Assembly: GCF_029962485.1 (NCBI RefSeq)
Contig: NZ_CP073638.1
Span: 2,604,001 to 2,668,000, forward strand
Direction of reading: 5' to 3'
From: Burkholderia cepacia
GTDB taxonomy: Bacteria; Pseudomonadota; Gammaproteobacteria; Burkholderiales; Burkholderiaceae
Length of the DNA stretch: 64,000 nt
The notes under the pieces were generated by a model that was given only the letters and a program-made list of their open reading frames with translations, did no database searches and was not told the DNA's origin. Below are positions 35,456 to 43,571 of the stretch, in pieces. A program made the translations under genes and the position numbers. Positions within the stretch are counted from its first letter, which is position 1, and every line of letters starts with the position of its first letter.

Positions 35456-36559
35456 ATGAAGCGGAAAGGGATGGCGGTCGCGCTGGCGGGTATCGCAATG
35501 GCGGCAGGCGCGACGCATGCGCAGGCGCAATCGAGCGTGACGCTGTACGGTGTGGTCGATTCGGGGATCACGTACACGAACAACCAGAACGGTCACGCCG
35601 CGTGGCAGGCGACCGGCGGCAACGAGCAGGGCACGCGCTTCGGGCTGCTCGGCAAGGAGGATCTCGGCGGCGGCACGCGCGCGGTGTTCCGGCTCGAGAA
35701 CGGCTTCAACATCGAGAGCGGCGCCGCGAGCCAGGGCGGCCGGCTGTTCGGGCGCCGCGCGTATGTGGGGCTGGAAAACGACCGCTGGGGCACGCTGACG
35801 ATGGGTCGCCAGTACAACGCGGCGCAGGAAGTGCTGGAGCCGCTGCAGATCGGTGCCACCACCGCGCTCACGCAGTACGCGCTGCATCCGTTCGACACCG
35901 ACGACCTGAACAACACGTTCCGCACCAACAACTCGGTGCAGTACCAGACGCCCACGTGGTACGGGCTGCGCGCGGTTGGCCTGTACGGCTTCTCGAATTC
36001 GACGTCGTTCGCGGAAAACCGCGTGTGGAGCCTCGGCGCGAGCTACGAGAACGGGCCGCTGCAGCTCGGCGCCGCCTACGTGCGCGTCGATCATCCGGCG
36101 CTCGACACGACTGGCGCGGCGGCGTCCGACAACTATTACACGTTCATCAAGGGCGTGACGCGTCAGCAGATCTGGGGCGCGGGCGGCGCGTATGCGTGGG
36201 GGGCCGCGACGTTCGGGCTGCTGTACACGAGCTCGCTGTTCAACCTGCAGACGGGCGGCGCAATGCGCTTCAACAACTACGAGGGCAGCGTGCGCTACCT
36301 GATGACGCCCGCGCTGCAGTTCGCGCTCGGCGAAACCTATACGCAGGTGCTTGCGTCGCAGGGGCCGAAGCCTAGCTCGCATTACCTGCAGACGAGCGTC
36401 GGCGCGCAGTATTTCCTGTCGAAGCGCACCGACGTCTACGTGAATGCGTTCTACCAGCGCGCGTCGTCGAACGCGGTGGCCGCGATCGAAGGGATCTCGA
36501 ACCCGTCGAGCACGCGTACGCAGATCGTCGCGGTGACGGGCATCCGCCACAAGTTCTGA
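35456..36559 (+). CDS. Outer-membrane porin, gram-negative porin family
   Basis: A 367-residue barrel porin. The signal peptide MKRKGMAVALAGIAMAAGATHAQA is followed by QSSVTLYGVVDSGITYTNNQ. GTRFGLLGKEDLGGGTRAVFRLENGFNIESG, RRAYVGLENDRWGTLTMGRQYNAAQEVLEPLQ and the C-terminus VTGIRHKF are the family pattern. I chose the ATG at 35456 with AAGGGG 6 bases upstream; an earlier in-frame ATG at 35381 would start inside the palindromic operator and delay the signal peptide. It is probably co-regulated with the divergent N-formylglutamate operon and may let the same substrate through the outer membrane. Confidence 0.88.
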   Translation: MKRKGMAVALAGIAMAAGATHAQAQSSVTLYGVVDSGITYTNNQNGHAAWQATGGNEQGTRFGLLGKEDLGGGTRAVFRLENGFNIESGAASQGGRLFGRRAYVGLENDRWGTLTMGRQYNAAQEVLEPLQIGATTALTQYALHPFDTDDLNNTFRTNNSVQYQTPTWYGLRAVGLYGFSNSTSFAENRVWSLGASYENGPLQLGAAYVRVDHPALDTTGAAASDNYYTFIKGVTRQQIWGAGGAYAWGAATFGLLYTSSLFNLQTGGAMRFNNYEGSVRYLMTPALQFALGETYTQVLASQGPKPSSHYLQTSVGAQYFLSKRTDVYVNAFYQRASSNAVAAIEGISNPSSTRTQIVAVTGIRHKF

Positions 36560-36591
36560 CGCGGCGGCAGGCCGCGGGCCGGGCGCGCCGC

Positions 36592-37428
36592 TTAGAGCCG
36601 GATCAGCGCCGCGCCCGCGACCACCAGCGCGCACGCGGCGAGCCGCTGCGCGCCGGGTCGCTCGCGCATCACGAACCAGCCGATCGCGACCGCGAAGATC
36701 GAGCTCGTTTCGCGCAGCGCCGACACGGTCGCGACCGGCAGGTGCCGGTACGCGAGGATCACGATCCCGTAGGCGGCGAGCGAGATCGTGCCGGCGATCG
36801 CACCTTGCGTGAGCGCGGTGCGCGAGCCGAGCACCGCGCGCGGGCCGCCGCGCAGCATACAGACGAGCACGAGCTGCGGCACGCTCCACAGCAGGTACAC
36901 CCACGCGATGTAGCCGAGTGCGCTGCCGGACATGCGCGAGCCGATCCCGTCGCAGATCGAATAGGCGGCGATGAACACGCCCGTGAGCAGCGCGTACGGC
37001 ACGCCTTCGCCGGAGAACCGGAAGCCGCGCCGCAAGGCGAGCGACATGATGCCGAACGACACGAGCGCGATGCCAGCGAAGCCGAACGGCGTCGGCTGTT
37101 CGTGGAGGAAGGCGAGCGCGAGCACCGACACAAGTAGCGGCGAGATTCCGCGCGCGATCGGATAGATCTGCCCGAACTCGCCGCTGCGGTACGCACGCGC
37201 CAGCGTGAAGCAGTACGCGACCTCGAGCGCGGCCGACGCGGCGATGTACGGCCACGCGGCGGGCGCCGGCGCGGGCAGCAGCGCGGCGCCGGCGACGCCG
37301 AACACGAGATACGGCAGCGACATCGTGCCGAGCTGCACGAGCCGGTCTTCGCTGACGTGGAGGAAGGCATTCCAGACGGCGTGCAGCAGCGCGGAGCACA
37401 GCACGAGGCCGATGAACAGGTGATCCAT
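36592..37428 (-). CDS. EamA/DMT superfamily transporter
   Basis: A 278-residue membrane protein with ten predicted spans in two repeats of five, the drug/metabolite transporter plan. The first repeat contains LLHAVWNAFLHVSEDRL and AYRSGEFGQIYPIARGISPLLVSVLALAFLHEQPTPFGFAGIALVSFGI, the second AYRHLPVATVSALRETSSIFAVAIGWFVMRERPGAQRLAACALVVAGAALIRL. Both have the charged E-x-P motif near the end of span 4. The substrate is unknown; relatives export metabolites. It converges on the porin and diverges from selD. Confidence 0.84.
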   Translation of the reverse strand: MDHLFIGLVLCSALLHAVWNAFLHVSEDRLVQLGTMSLPYLVFGVAGAALLPAPAPAAWPYIAASAALEVAYCFTLARAYRSGEFGQIYPIARGISPLLVSVLALAFLHEQPTPFGFAGIALVSFGIMSLALRRGFRFSGEGVPYALLTGVFIAAYSICDGIGSRMSGSALGYIAWVYLLWSVPQLVLVCMLRGGPRAVLGSRTALTQGAIAGTISLAAYGIVILAYRHLPVATVSALRETSSIFAVAIGWFVMRERPGAQRLAACALVVAGAALIRL

Positions 37429-37534
37429 GAGCGAGGGTGTGGGCGGGAGCGGGAAGAGGGCAGCGCCGCCAATTATGTGGGTATCCGGCGCGCTCGCGCG
37501 GAATTGTCGATAATAGAACGTTGTTATTCACCGG

Positions 37535-38608
37535 ATGCCGACGATGACCGAAGCCACCCAAGCCCAGCCTGCCGTTCCGCGCCTCACGAGCCTGTCGCAC
37601 GGGGGCGGCTGCGGCTGCAAGATCGCGCCGGGCGTGCTGTCCGAGCTGCTGAAGCGCGCGACGCCGCCCGCGCTGTTCCCGGACCTGCTGGTCGGCACCG
37701 AGACGTCCGACGACGCGGCCGTCTACCGGCTCAACGACGAGCAGGCGATCGTTGCCACCACCGATTTCTTCATGCCGATCGTCGACGATCCGTTCGACTT
37801 CGGCCGCATCGCGGCGACCAACGCGCTGTCCGACGTGTATGCGATGGGCGGCAAGCCGATCCTCGCGCTCGCGCTGGTCGGCATGCCGATCAACGTGCTG
37901 CCGCACGAGACGATCGCGGCCGTGCTGCGCGGCGGCGAATCGGTGTGCGCGGACGCCGGCATTCCGGTCGCGGGCGGCCATTCGATCGATTCGGTCGAGC
38001 CGATCTACGGGCTCGCGGCGATCGGCGTCGTGCATCCGTCGCGCGTGAAGCGCAATGCGGCCGCGCGCGCCGGCGACGTGCTCGTGCTCGGCAAGCCGCT
38101 CGGCGTCGGCGTGCTGTCGGCCGCGCTGAAGAAGAACCAGCTCGACGCCGACGGTTACGCGCAGATGGTCGCGACGACCACCAAGCTGAACCGGCCGGGC
38201 GCCGAGCTGGCCGCGCTGCCGGGCGTGCATGCGTTGACCGACGTCACGGGCTTCGGGCTGCTCGGCCATACGCTCGAACTGGCGCGCGGTGCGCAGCTGA
38301 CCGCGCGCGTGCACTATGCGTCGCTGCCGTGGCTCGCAGGCGTCGAGGCATTCGTCACCGACGGCGTGTTCACCGGTGCGTCGGGCCGCAACTGGGCCGC
38401 ATACGGCACCGACGTGCGGCTCGCCGACGGCTTGCCGCCCGTCGCGCAGGCGCTGCTGACCGATCCGCAGACGTCGGGCGGCCTGCTGGTTGCGTGCGCA
38501 CCCGAGGCCGTCGATGACGTGCTCGCGTGCTTCCGTGCCGACGGTTTCGGCCGCGCGGTCGTGATCGGCGAGATGGTGGACGGGCCCGCACGCGTCGAGG
38601 TCGCCTGA
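37535..38608 (+). CDS. selD: Selenide, water dikinase
   Basis: A 357-residue ATP-dependent enzyme that makes selenophosphate for selenocysteine and selenouridine. The N-terminal glycine-rich loop SHGGGCGCKI holds the catalytic cysteine (C26) and lysine (K29), equivalent to C17 and K20 of the E. coli enzyme. DDAAVYRLNDEQAIVATTDFFMPIVDDPFDFGRIAATNALSDVYAMGGKP is the ATP and metal site of the PurM-like fold, and GGHSID and DVTGFGLLGH are further hallmarks. It may start at ATG 37535 or 37544; neither has a strong ribosome-binding site. The selenocysteine genes selA and selB are not in the window, and the small LysE gene follows 72 bp downstream. Confidence 0.92.
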   Translation: MPTMTEATQAQPAVPRLTSLSHGGGCGCKIAPGVLSELLKRATPPALFPDLLVGTETSDDAAVYRLNDEQAIVATTDFFMPIVDDPFDFGRIAATNALSDVYAMGGKPILALALVGMPINVLPHETIAAVLRGGESVCADAGIPVAGGHSIDSVEPIYGLAAIGVVHPSRVKRNAAARAGDVLVLGKPLGVGVLSAALKKNQLDADGYAQMVATTTKLNRPGAELAALPGVHALTDVTGFGLLGHTLELARGAQLTARVHYASLPWLAGVEAFVTDGVFTGASGRNWAAYGTDVRLADGLPPVAQALLTDPQTSGGLLVACAPEAVDDVLACFRADGFGRAVVIGEMVDGPARVEVA

Positions 38609-38680
38609 CGCCCACTTCATTCACCGGATCGTTTTGACGTCGCTAGAATCGGTGCCTTCCCTCGAAGGCATCGACGACCG

Positions 38681-39271
38681 ATGAATGACTTCCTGTTCGG
38701 GCTGATGATCGCGCTGTCGGTCGGGCCCGTCGCGCTGATGATCGCGAACTACGGCATGCGCGCCGGCACGGCGACCGGCGTGCGCGCGGCAATCGGCGTT
38801 GCCGCGGCGGACGGCTGCTATGCAGTCGTCGCGTTCACGATCGGCGCGATGCTCGCGAGCACGCTCGCGGCGCATCTGGCGCTGTTCCGTATCGTCGGTG
38901 CGCTCGTGTTGCTCGCGATGGGCGCGCGGATGCTGTGGCAGGCGCTGCGGGACCGCCGGCGCACGCTCGACGGCGACCTGCCACCGCCGGGCACTCGCCC
39001 GTTCTTTTCGATGTTCCTCGTCACGCTCGCGAACCCGCTGACCATCCTGCTGTTCTATGGCTATGCAACGGCTGCCGCCGGTGCGCACCGCCATTGGCTG
39101 ATCGGTGCCGCGTGCGTGTTTGCGGGTAGCCTCACGGGGCAGCTCGTGTTCGCGTTTGGCGGCAGCGCGATCGGTCGTTTCGTGAAGTCGCCCGGGTGGC
39201 TCGCGGCGAGCCATGTGGTTGCCGCACTCGTCGTGCTCGGTTACGGCGTCGCGGGGCTGGTGCGCGTATAG
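38681..39271 (+). CDS. LysE/RhtB family amino acid exporter
   Basis: A 196-residue membrane protein with six predicted spans. GLMIALSVGPVALMIANYGMRAGTATGVRAAIGVAAADGCYAVVAF matches the LysE family start, where GPVA and the loop G-A-D are conserved, and FFSMFLVTLANPLTILLFYGYATA contains the family's second N-P motif. The members export amino acids or their analogues. It follows selD in the same direction and could share its transcript, but a functional link is not evident. Confidence 0.83.
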   Translation: MNDFLFGLMIALSVGPVALMIANYGMRAGTATGVRAAIGVAAADGCYAVVAFTIGAMLASTLAAHLALFRIVGALVLLAMGARMLWQALRDRRRTLDGDLPPPGTRPFFSMFLVTLANPLTILLFYGYATAAAGAHRHWLIGAACVFAGSLTGQLVFAFGGSAIGRFVKSPGWLAASHVVAALVVLGYGVAGLVRV

Positions 39272-39501
39272 CACGGCGCGAGGTGGCCGACGTCGCACGT
39301 GGCGACCAACCCGATAGTATTCCTGATGTTTGCAATGCAGTGGCGAACGCGCGAATTCCGTCACGCAACGCGCGTCCATTCGCACGAAACACCGCTAGCC
39401 GTTTCGTAGTCGGGTTCCGCATCGCGTACGCCCGTTCTATACTCCCTCGCGCAGTCTCCGACAGCCGTTCTCACCCAACATCATCGAAACAAGGAACGCC
39501 G

Positions 39502-40581
39502 ATGCTGACTCGCTCCATTCTTTCCGCCGCTGCATTTTCGCTCGCCGCCTGTGCGACCGCGCCGTCGATCGCGCAGGACAACCAGGGCAACAACGCGGGC
39601 AACAATGCATTCGCCGAGACCGGTGCACAGGGCCGCCCGGTCAAGGTCATGATCATCACGATGTTCGGTCCGGAGGGCCAGGCGTGGCTCGACCGGCTCG
39701 GCCCGTGGCGTGACATCGCCGTGCCCGGCCTGTCGCCCGACTACCCGAACGTTCATTGCAACAAGCAGGACGTGTGCGTCGTGACGACCGGCATGGGTTA
39801 TGCGAACGCGTCGGCGACGATCATGGCGCTCACGTTCTCGCAACGCTTCGATCTGCGCCGCACGTATTTCCTGATCTCCGGCATCGCGGGCGTCGACCCC
39901 GCGCAAGGCACGATCGGTTCCGCCGCATGGTCGAAATACCTCGTCGATTTCAGCCTGCAGTGGGAGCTCGATGCACGCGAGATTCCGGCCGGCTGGAACA
40001 CCGGCTTTCTCGGCATCAACACGAAGAGCCCGAACGACAAGCCGCCGCTCGACTATCGCACCGAAGTGTTCCAGCTCAACCCGCAGCTGACCGACGCGGC
40101 GGTCGCACTGTCGCGCAACGTCGTGCTCGCCGACAGCGCGCAGGCGCAGGCCGCGCGCGCGAAGTTCACGTATGCGCCGGCGAACCGGCCGCCGACGGTG
40201 ATCCAGTGCGACACGTCATCGGGCAACACGTGGTTCTCGGGCACGCTGATCGGCGAGCGCGCGCGTCAGTGGACGAAGATCCTGACCGACGGCAAGGGTA
40301 CTTACTGCATGACCGCGCAGGAAGACAACGCGACGTATGAAGCGCTCAAGCGCGCGGCGAGCGTGAAGCGGGTCGACCTATCGCGCGTCGCGGTGCTGCG
40401 GACGGGTTCCGATTTCGACCGCCCGTATGCGGGGCAGACGAGTGCCGACAACCTGCTGAACTACGCGGACCAGGGTGGCTTCGCCCCGGCGACCGAAAAC
40501 CTGTACCGCGCGGGCAATCCGCTCGTTCAGGACATCGTGACGCACTGGGGCGAATGGCGCGACGGCGTGCCGCGCCGGTGA
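39502..40581 (+). CDS. Purine nucleoside permease-family lipoprotein
   Basis: A 359-residue exported protein. The N-terminus MLTRSILSAAAFSLAAC is a type II signal with the lipobox LAAC at residues 14-17, so it is probably a lipoprotein. The body reads VKVMIITMFGPEGQAWLDRLGPWRDIAVPGLSPDYPNVHCNKQDVCVVTTGMGYANASATIMAL, the start of the NUP (purine nucleoside permease) family, and later FLISGIAGVDPAQGTIGSAAW and LRTGSDFDRPYAGQ. The fold resembles nucleoside phosphorylases, so binding or processing of nucleosides in the periplasm is more likely than transport by itself. AAGGAA precedes the ATG at 39502. It stands alone. Confidence 0.8.
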   Translation: MLTRSILSAAAFSLAACATAPSIAQDNQGNNAGNNAFAETGAQGRPVKVMIITMFGPEGQAWLDRLGPWRDIAVPGLSPDYPNVHCNKQDVCVVTTGMGYANASATIMALTFSQRFDLRRTYFLISGIAGVDPAQGTIGSAAWSKYLVDFSLQWELDAREIPAGWNTGFLGINTKSPNDKPPLDYRTEVFQLNPQLTDAAVALSRNVVLADSAQAQAARAKFTYAPANRPPTVIQCDTSSGNTWFSGTLIGERARQWTKILTDGKGTYCMTAQEDNATYEALKRAASVKRVDLSRVAVLRTGSDFDRPYAGQTSADNLLNYADQGGFAPATENLYRAGNPLVQDIVTHWGEWRDGVPRR

Positions 40582-40607
40582 GGGCCGGGCGACGGCTCAG
40601 CCGGTGG

Positions 40608-40697
40608 TCAATGCGAGTGCGGGGTCGAACGGAAAGGCGTCCAGACCGGCGTGGTGTCGTCCCAGTGATCGAGCGGCGAAGGAAGTTGGTCGTTCAT
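40608..40697 (-). CDS. Small 29-residue protein, unknown
   Basis: A short reading frame, MNDQLPSPLDHWDDTTPVW to RSTPHSH, with an excellent AGGAGA ribosome-binding site 6 bases before its ATG at 40695-40697. The composition (acidic, with histidines and tryptophans) is unlike random high-GC translation, which is usually rich in arginine and alanine. No hydrophobic segment is present, so it is probably cytoplasmic. It lies between the nucleoside permease-family gene, on which it converges, and the DUF4148 gene upstream. I do not recognise a family. Confidence 0.5.
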   Translation of the reverse strand: MNDQLPSPLDHWDDTTPVWTPFRSTPHSH

Positions 40698-40789
40698 GAT
40701 GTTCTCCTGCAACTAACTGACTCAGCGAGTCGTCGATAGGTGTGTCACGACGCCGCGCACGGGGCAACCCGCTGCGCGGCGTTGCGCGT

Positions 40790-41083
40790 TTACCGGCCTC
40801 CGCCGGCGAGCTGGTTGCTTTCCGGCATCGAGCGATACGGGCCTTGCGCGAGTTCGAGCCCTTGCGGATACGAAGTCGCCTTGCGCAGGTACGCGAGCGT
40901 GCCGTCCTTGCGCGCTTGCTCGACTTCCGCGTTCACTTCGGCGCGCGTGCGCGGGCCGTAGTGCTGCGAGTACCACGACGTGTTGCCGTAGTCGCCGGCA
41001 TGCGGCGTGGCCGAATCGGCGAAGGCCGGTGCGGACACGGCGAGCGTGAGGGCGAGGGCGGAGAGAACGTTGCGGCGGTTCAT
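40790..41083 (-). CDS. DUF4148 family secreted protein
   Basis: A 97-residue small exported protein. The signal peptide MNRRNVLSALALTLAVSAPAFA is followed by a short mature region with RTRAEVNAEVEQARKDGTLAYLRKATSYPQGLELAQGPYRS, the DUF4148 pattern (TRAxVxAEL and Y-P) that is abundant in Burkholderia. The function is unknown; members are often stress-responsive periplasmic proteins. The ATG is at 41081-41083, with GGAG about 10 bases upstream. Its leader extends into a 416-bp gap. Confidence 0.82.
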   Translation of the reverse strand: MNRRNVLSALALTLAVSAPAFADSATPHAGDYGNTSWYSQHYGPRTRAEVNAEVEQARKDGTLAYLRKATSYPQGLELAQGPYRSMPESNQLAGGGR

Positions 41084-41499
41084 GGCGTAACTCCTATATT
41101 TCGGAGCTGGCGGCTGAGCGCTTACTCCGGTCCCATCAAGCGGGATCTGTTCGATGCGCAACGAGGTGCGCGACAGGGTTTACTCTAGGTATCTGTTCCG
41201 TCGCGATAAATGCGGCAGACGCGAATTGATTTGTCGTCGCAAAGGAACAATCGACATCCGCACGAACGGCAGGGTTATGCGGAATTCGCCGGCAGCCCCG
41301 TGCAGTGGGGCTCACGCGGATGCGACGGCCACGCGCGACGGTGCACGCGGGCGATTGCTGCTCGCGACACAAAGGTTTGCTGCGGAATCGGAAAGGATCG
41401 GCTGCGCCGCGCGGAATGGCGGCTTGAGGGCGGGTGAGGCGGCGGCGAGGCGGCGGGACGACGCGTGGGCCTCGCGGCCCGCGCGCGCAGTTCAGACGA
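41084..41499. other. 416-bp gap between DUF4148 gene and ceoR
   Basis: No gene recognised. It should contain the DUF4148 promoter and the end of the ceoR transcript; I see no clear hairpin or repeat. Confidence 0.4.
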
Positions 41500-42504
41500 T
41501 TACGCGACCCACTCGTTGATGACCGGCGTGTCGAGCGCCGGCGCGCGTTCGGCTTCCTCGAACGTGCGCTTGCTGCACGTCGCGTCGAGGCTGCCCTTGC
41601 CGCTCAGCAGCGGGCAACGGTCGAACACTTCGGCCACCCAGTCGACGAACACGCGCACCTTCGGCGACAGGTGGCGGCTGTGCGGATACACGACCGAGAT
41701 CGGCATCGGCAGCGGCTTGACGCCGGGCAGCACTTCCTTGAGCCGGCCTTCGCGCAGGTGCGGCAGCACCATGAACAGCGGCGGCTGGATCAGCCCGAAG
41801 CCTTCGATCCCGCAGGTCACGTACGCATCCGCATCGTTCACCGACACGATGCTGTCCATTTTCATCTCGACTTCCTGGCCGTCGGTCAGGAACGTCCAGT
41901 CGATCGTGCGGCCGGTGCGGCTCGAGAAGTAGTTGACGGCCTTGTGCTGGCTCAGGTCGTCGATCGTCTGCGGTTCGCCGTGGCGCTCGAGGTAGTCGGG
42001 CGATGCGACCGTCACGCATTCGAACAGGCCGACGCGGCGCGCGACGAGCGACGAATCCTGCAGCGCGCCGACGCGGATCACGCAGTCGACGCCTTCCTGC
42101 AGCAGGTCGACCGGCCGGTCGGACAGGCCGAGCTGCAGGTCGATGTCCGGATAGCGCGTATGAAATTCGCACAGCGACGGAATCACGAGCAGCCGCCCGA
42201 TCGAACCGGGCATGTCGATACGCAACTTTCCGTGCGGCTTCCGGTTGTTGGCCTGGAAGCTTGCTTCGGTTTCCTCGACGTCCGCGAGGATCCGCACGCA
42301 TCGTTCGTAGTACGCGGCGCCGTCCGGCGTGAGCGACAGCCGGCGCGTGGTCCGGTGCATCAATCGCACGCCGAGGAAGGCTTCGAGATTCTGGATGATC
42401 GTCGTGACGGACGCCCGCGGCAAGCTGAGCGTTTCTGCTGCCTTGGTGAAGCTGCTTGTATCGACGACGCGAGTAAACACCTGCATGGCCTGAAGCCGGT
42501 CCAT
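41500..42504 (-). CDS. ceoR: LysR regulator of the CeoAB-OpcM efflux pump
   Basis: A 334-residue LysR-type regulator. The HTH reads MDRLQAMQVFTRVVDTSSFTKAAETLSLPRASVTTIIQNLEAFLGVRLMHRTTRRLSLTPDG, and the effector domain includes DMPGSIGRLLVIPSLCEFHTRYPDIDLQLGLSDRPVDLLQEGVDCVIRVGAL. Divergent placement from a lipase-like gene and an RND operon is the known order of ceoR, llpE, ceoA, ceoB, opcM in the B. cepacia complex and of bpeT at bpeEF-oprC in B. pseudomallei. There the regulator acts with salicylate-like or drug inducers. GGAGG lies 5 bases before the ATG at 42502-42504. Changes in this type of regulator are known to alter pump expression. Confidence 0.88.
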   Translation of the reverse strand: MDRLQAMQVFTRVVDTSSFTKAAETLSLPRASVTTIIQNLEAFLGVRLMHRTTRRLSLTPDGAAYYERCVRILADVEETEASFQANNRKPHGKLRIDMPGSIGRLLVIPSLCEFHTRYPDIDLQLGLSDRPVDLLQEGVDCVIRVGALQDSSLVARRVGLFECVTVASPDYLERHGEPQTIDDLSQHKAVNYFSSRTGRTIDWTFLTDGQEVEMKMDSIVSVNDADAYVTCGIEGFGLIQPPLFMVLPHLREGRLKEVLPGVKPLPMPISVVYPHSRHLSPKVRVFVDWVAEVFDRCPLLSGKGSLDATCSKRTFEEAERAPALDTPVINEWVA

Positions 42505-42678
42505 CACAACCTCCGCAATCTAATTTGCCCCCGGAACAAGAAGGCTGCGCCACCTCGTGGGTAAGCGCAGCCTCGGATTGTTCGGGGGCGTTGAATTGTG
42601 TTGCCGGATTATAGGCATTTATCCCAATGTCTGCCGGACCCAGAATTCGTTCCATCTCGAAATGGATGCTGCATCGTC

Positions 42679-43539
42679 ATGGACGCTTCTGAATTCAGCA
42701 AATTCCTGAAAGCCGCACTGCTCGCGCAAGCCTTGGCAGGCGCGGCGCTGACGGTCGCCGAAGTGGAAATTCCCGGCTACGCGCAGGACATCGTGCTGCG
42801 CCTCTACCGCCGCCCGGACAAGACCGGGTTGCCAGTAGTGCTTTATTTCCACGGCGGCGGCTTTGTCCGCGGTTCGCTCGAAGACGCGGATTTCGCCGCG
42901 CGTTTTTTAGCAGAACGCTTACCAGCTCTCGTAGTGTCGGTCGATTATTCGCTCGCGCCGGCTTTTCCTTTTCCGGCCGCGCCGGAGGATGCGTATCGCG
43001 CGGCCGTGTGGGCCGCGACGCGTGCCCGCGCATTCGGCGGCAACCCGAAGAAGATCGGGGTCGCGGGCCATGACGCGGGCGGTCAGCTCGCGAACTGCCT
43101 GGCATTCATCGCACGTGATCGCGGTGAAGTGTCGATCGCCGCGCAGGCGCTGTTCGGGCCGATGCTCGACCCGAGCATGACGCGCATCGGCGACGCCGAA
43201 CGTCTCGCATCCGACATCACCGCGCGCGAATGCGCGGCCTGTTATCGCGCGTATCTGCCGCAGGCCGCGCAGCGCATGCACCCGTACGCGGCGCCGCTCG
43301 AATCGGTGCGCCTGGCAGGCCTGCCGCCGACGCTCGTCGTCACCGCGCAGAACGACGTGCTGCACGTCGAAGCGGAGAAATATGCGAGCTGCCTGATCTC
43401 GTCGGGCGTGCTCACGCAGGTGATCCGCTATCCGGACATCACGCACGCCGCGCTCGCGACGCACGAAGCCGCCTTCGAGGAAGCCGTGCGCTTCTTCCAG
43501 TGCCGCTTCCAGGCGCGCCAGCCGAACCGTTCCGAATAA
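42679..43539 (+). CDS. llpE: Lipase-like alpha/beta hydrolase LlpE, catalytic serine missing
   Basis: A 286-residue member of the hormone-sensitive-lipase group. The oxyanion motif HGGGF is intact at 58-62, and VSVDYSLAPAFPFPAAPED follows as usual. At the nucleophile elbow, where the family has GDSAGG, this protein reads GHDAGG (130-135), so an aspartate (D132) stands in place of the serine. The putative acid (QNDVLHVE) and histidine (DITHAA) are still present. It is therefore either inactive as an esterase or works differently. It is the first gene of the ceo operon, 32 bp before ceoA; published work names this gene llpE in the salicylate-inducible efflux operon. The membrane role, if any, is unknown. 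Confidence 0.85.
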   Translation: MDASEFSKFLKAALLAQALAGAALTVAEVEIPGYAQDIVLRLYRRPDKTGLPVVLYFHGGGFVRGSLEDADFAARFLAERLPALVVSVDYSLAPAFPFPAAPEDAYRAAVWAATRARAFGGNPKKIGVAGHDAGGQLANCLAFIARDRGEVSIAAQALFGPMLDPSMTRIGDAERLASDITARECAACYRAYLPQAAQRMHPYAAPLESVRLAGLPPTLVVTAQNDVLHVEAEKYASCLISSGVLTQVIRYPDITHAALATHEAAFEEAVRFFQCRFQARQPNRSE

Positions 43540-43571
43540 CCAAAACCAATCCACGTTTACTGGAGATCCAC

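Noticed and set aside
37535..38608. Idea that a selenocysteine operon is present around selD
   Set aside because: No selA, selB or selC-like tRNA was found in the neighbouring sequence; selD stands next to unrelated exporters.
35432..38620. A 1062-codon open frame on the minus strand across the porin, DMT and selD genes
   Set aside because: It is antisense to recognisable genes and arginine/histidine-rich, the usual shadow frame in high-GC DNA. Only its DMT part has homology, and that is in a different frame.
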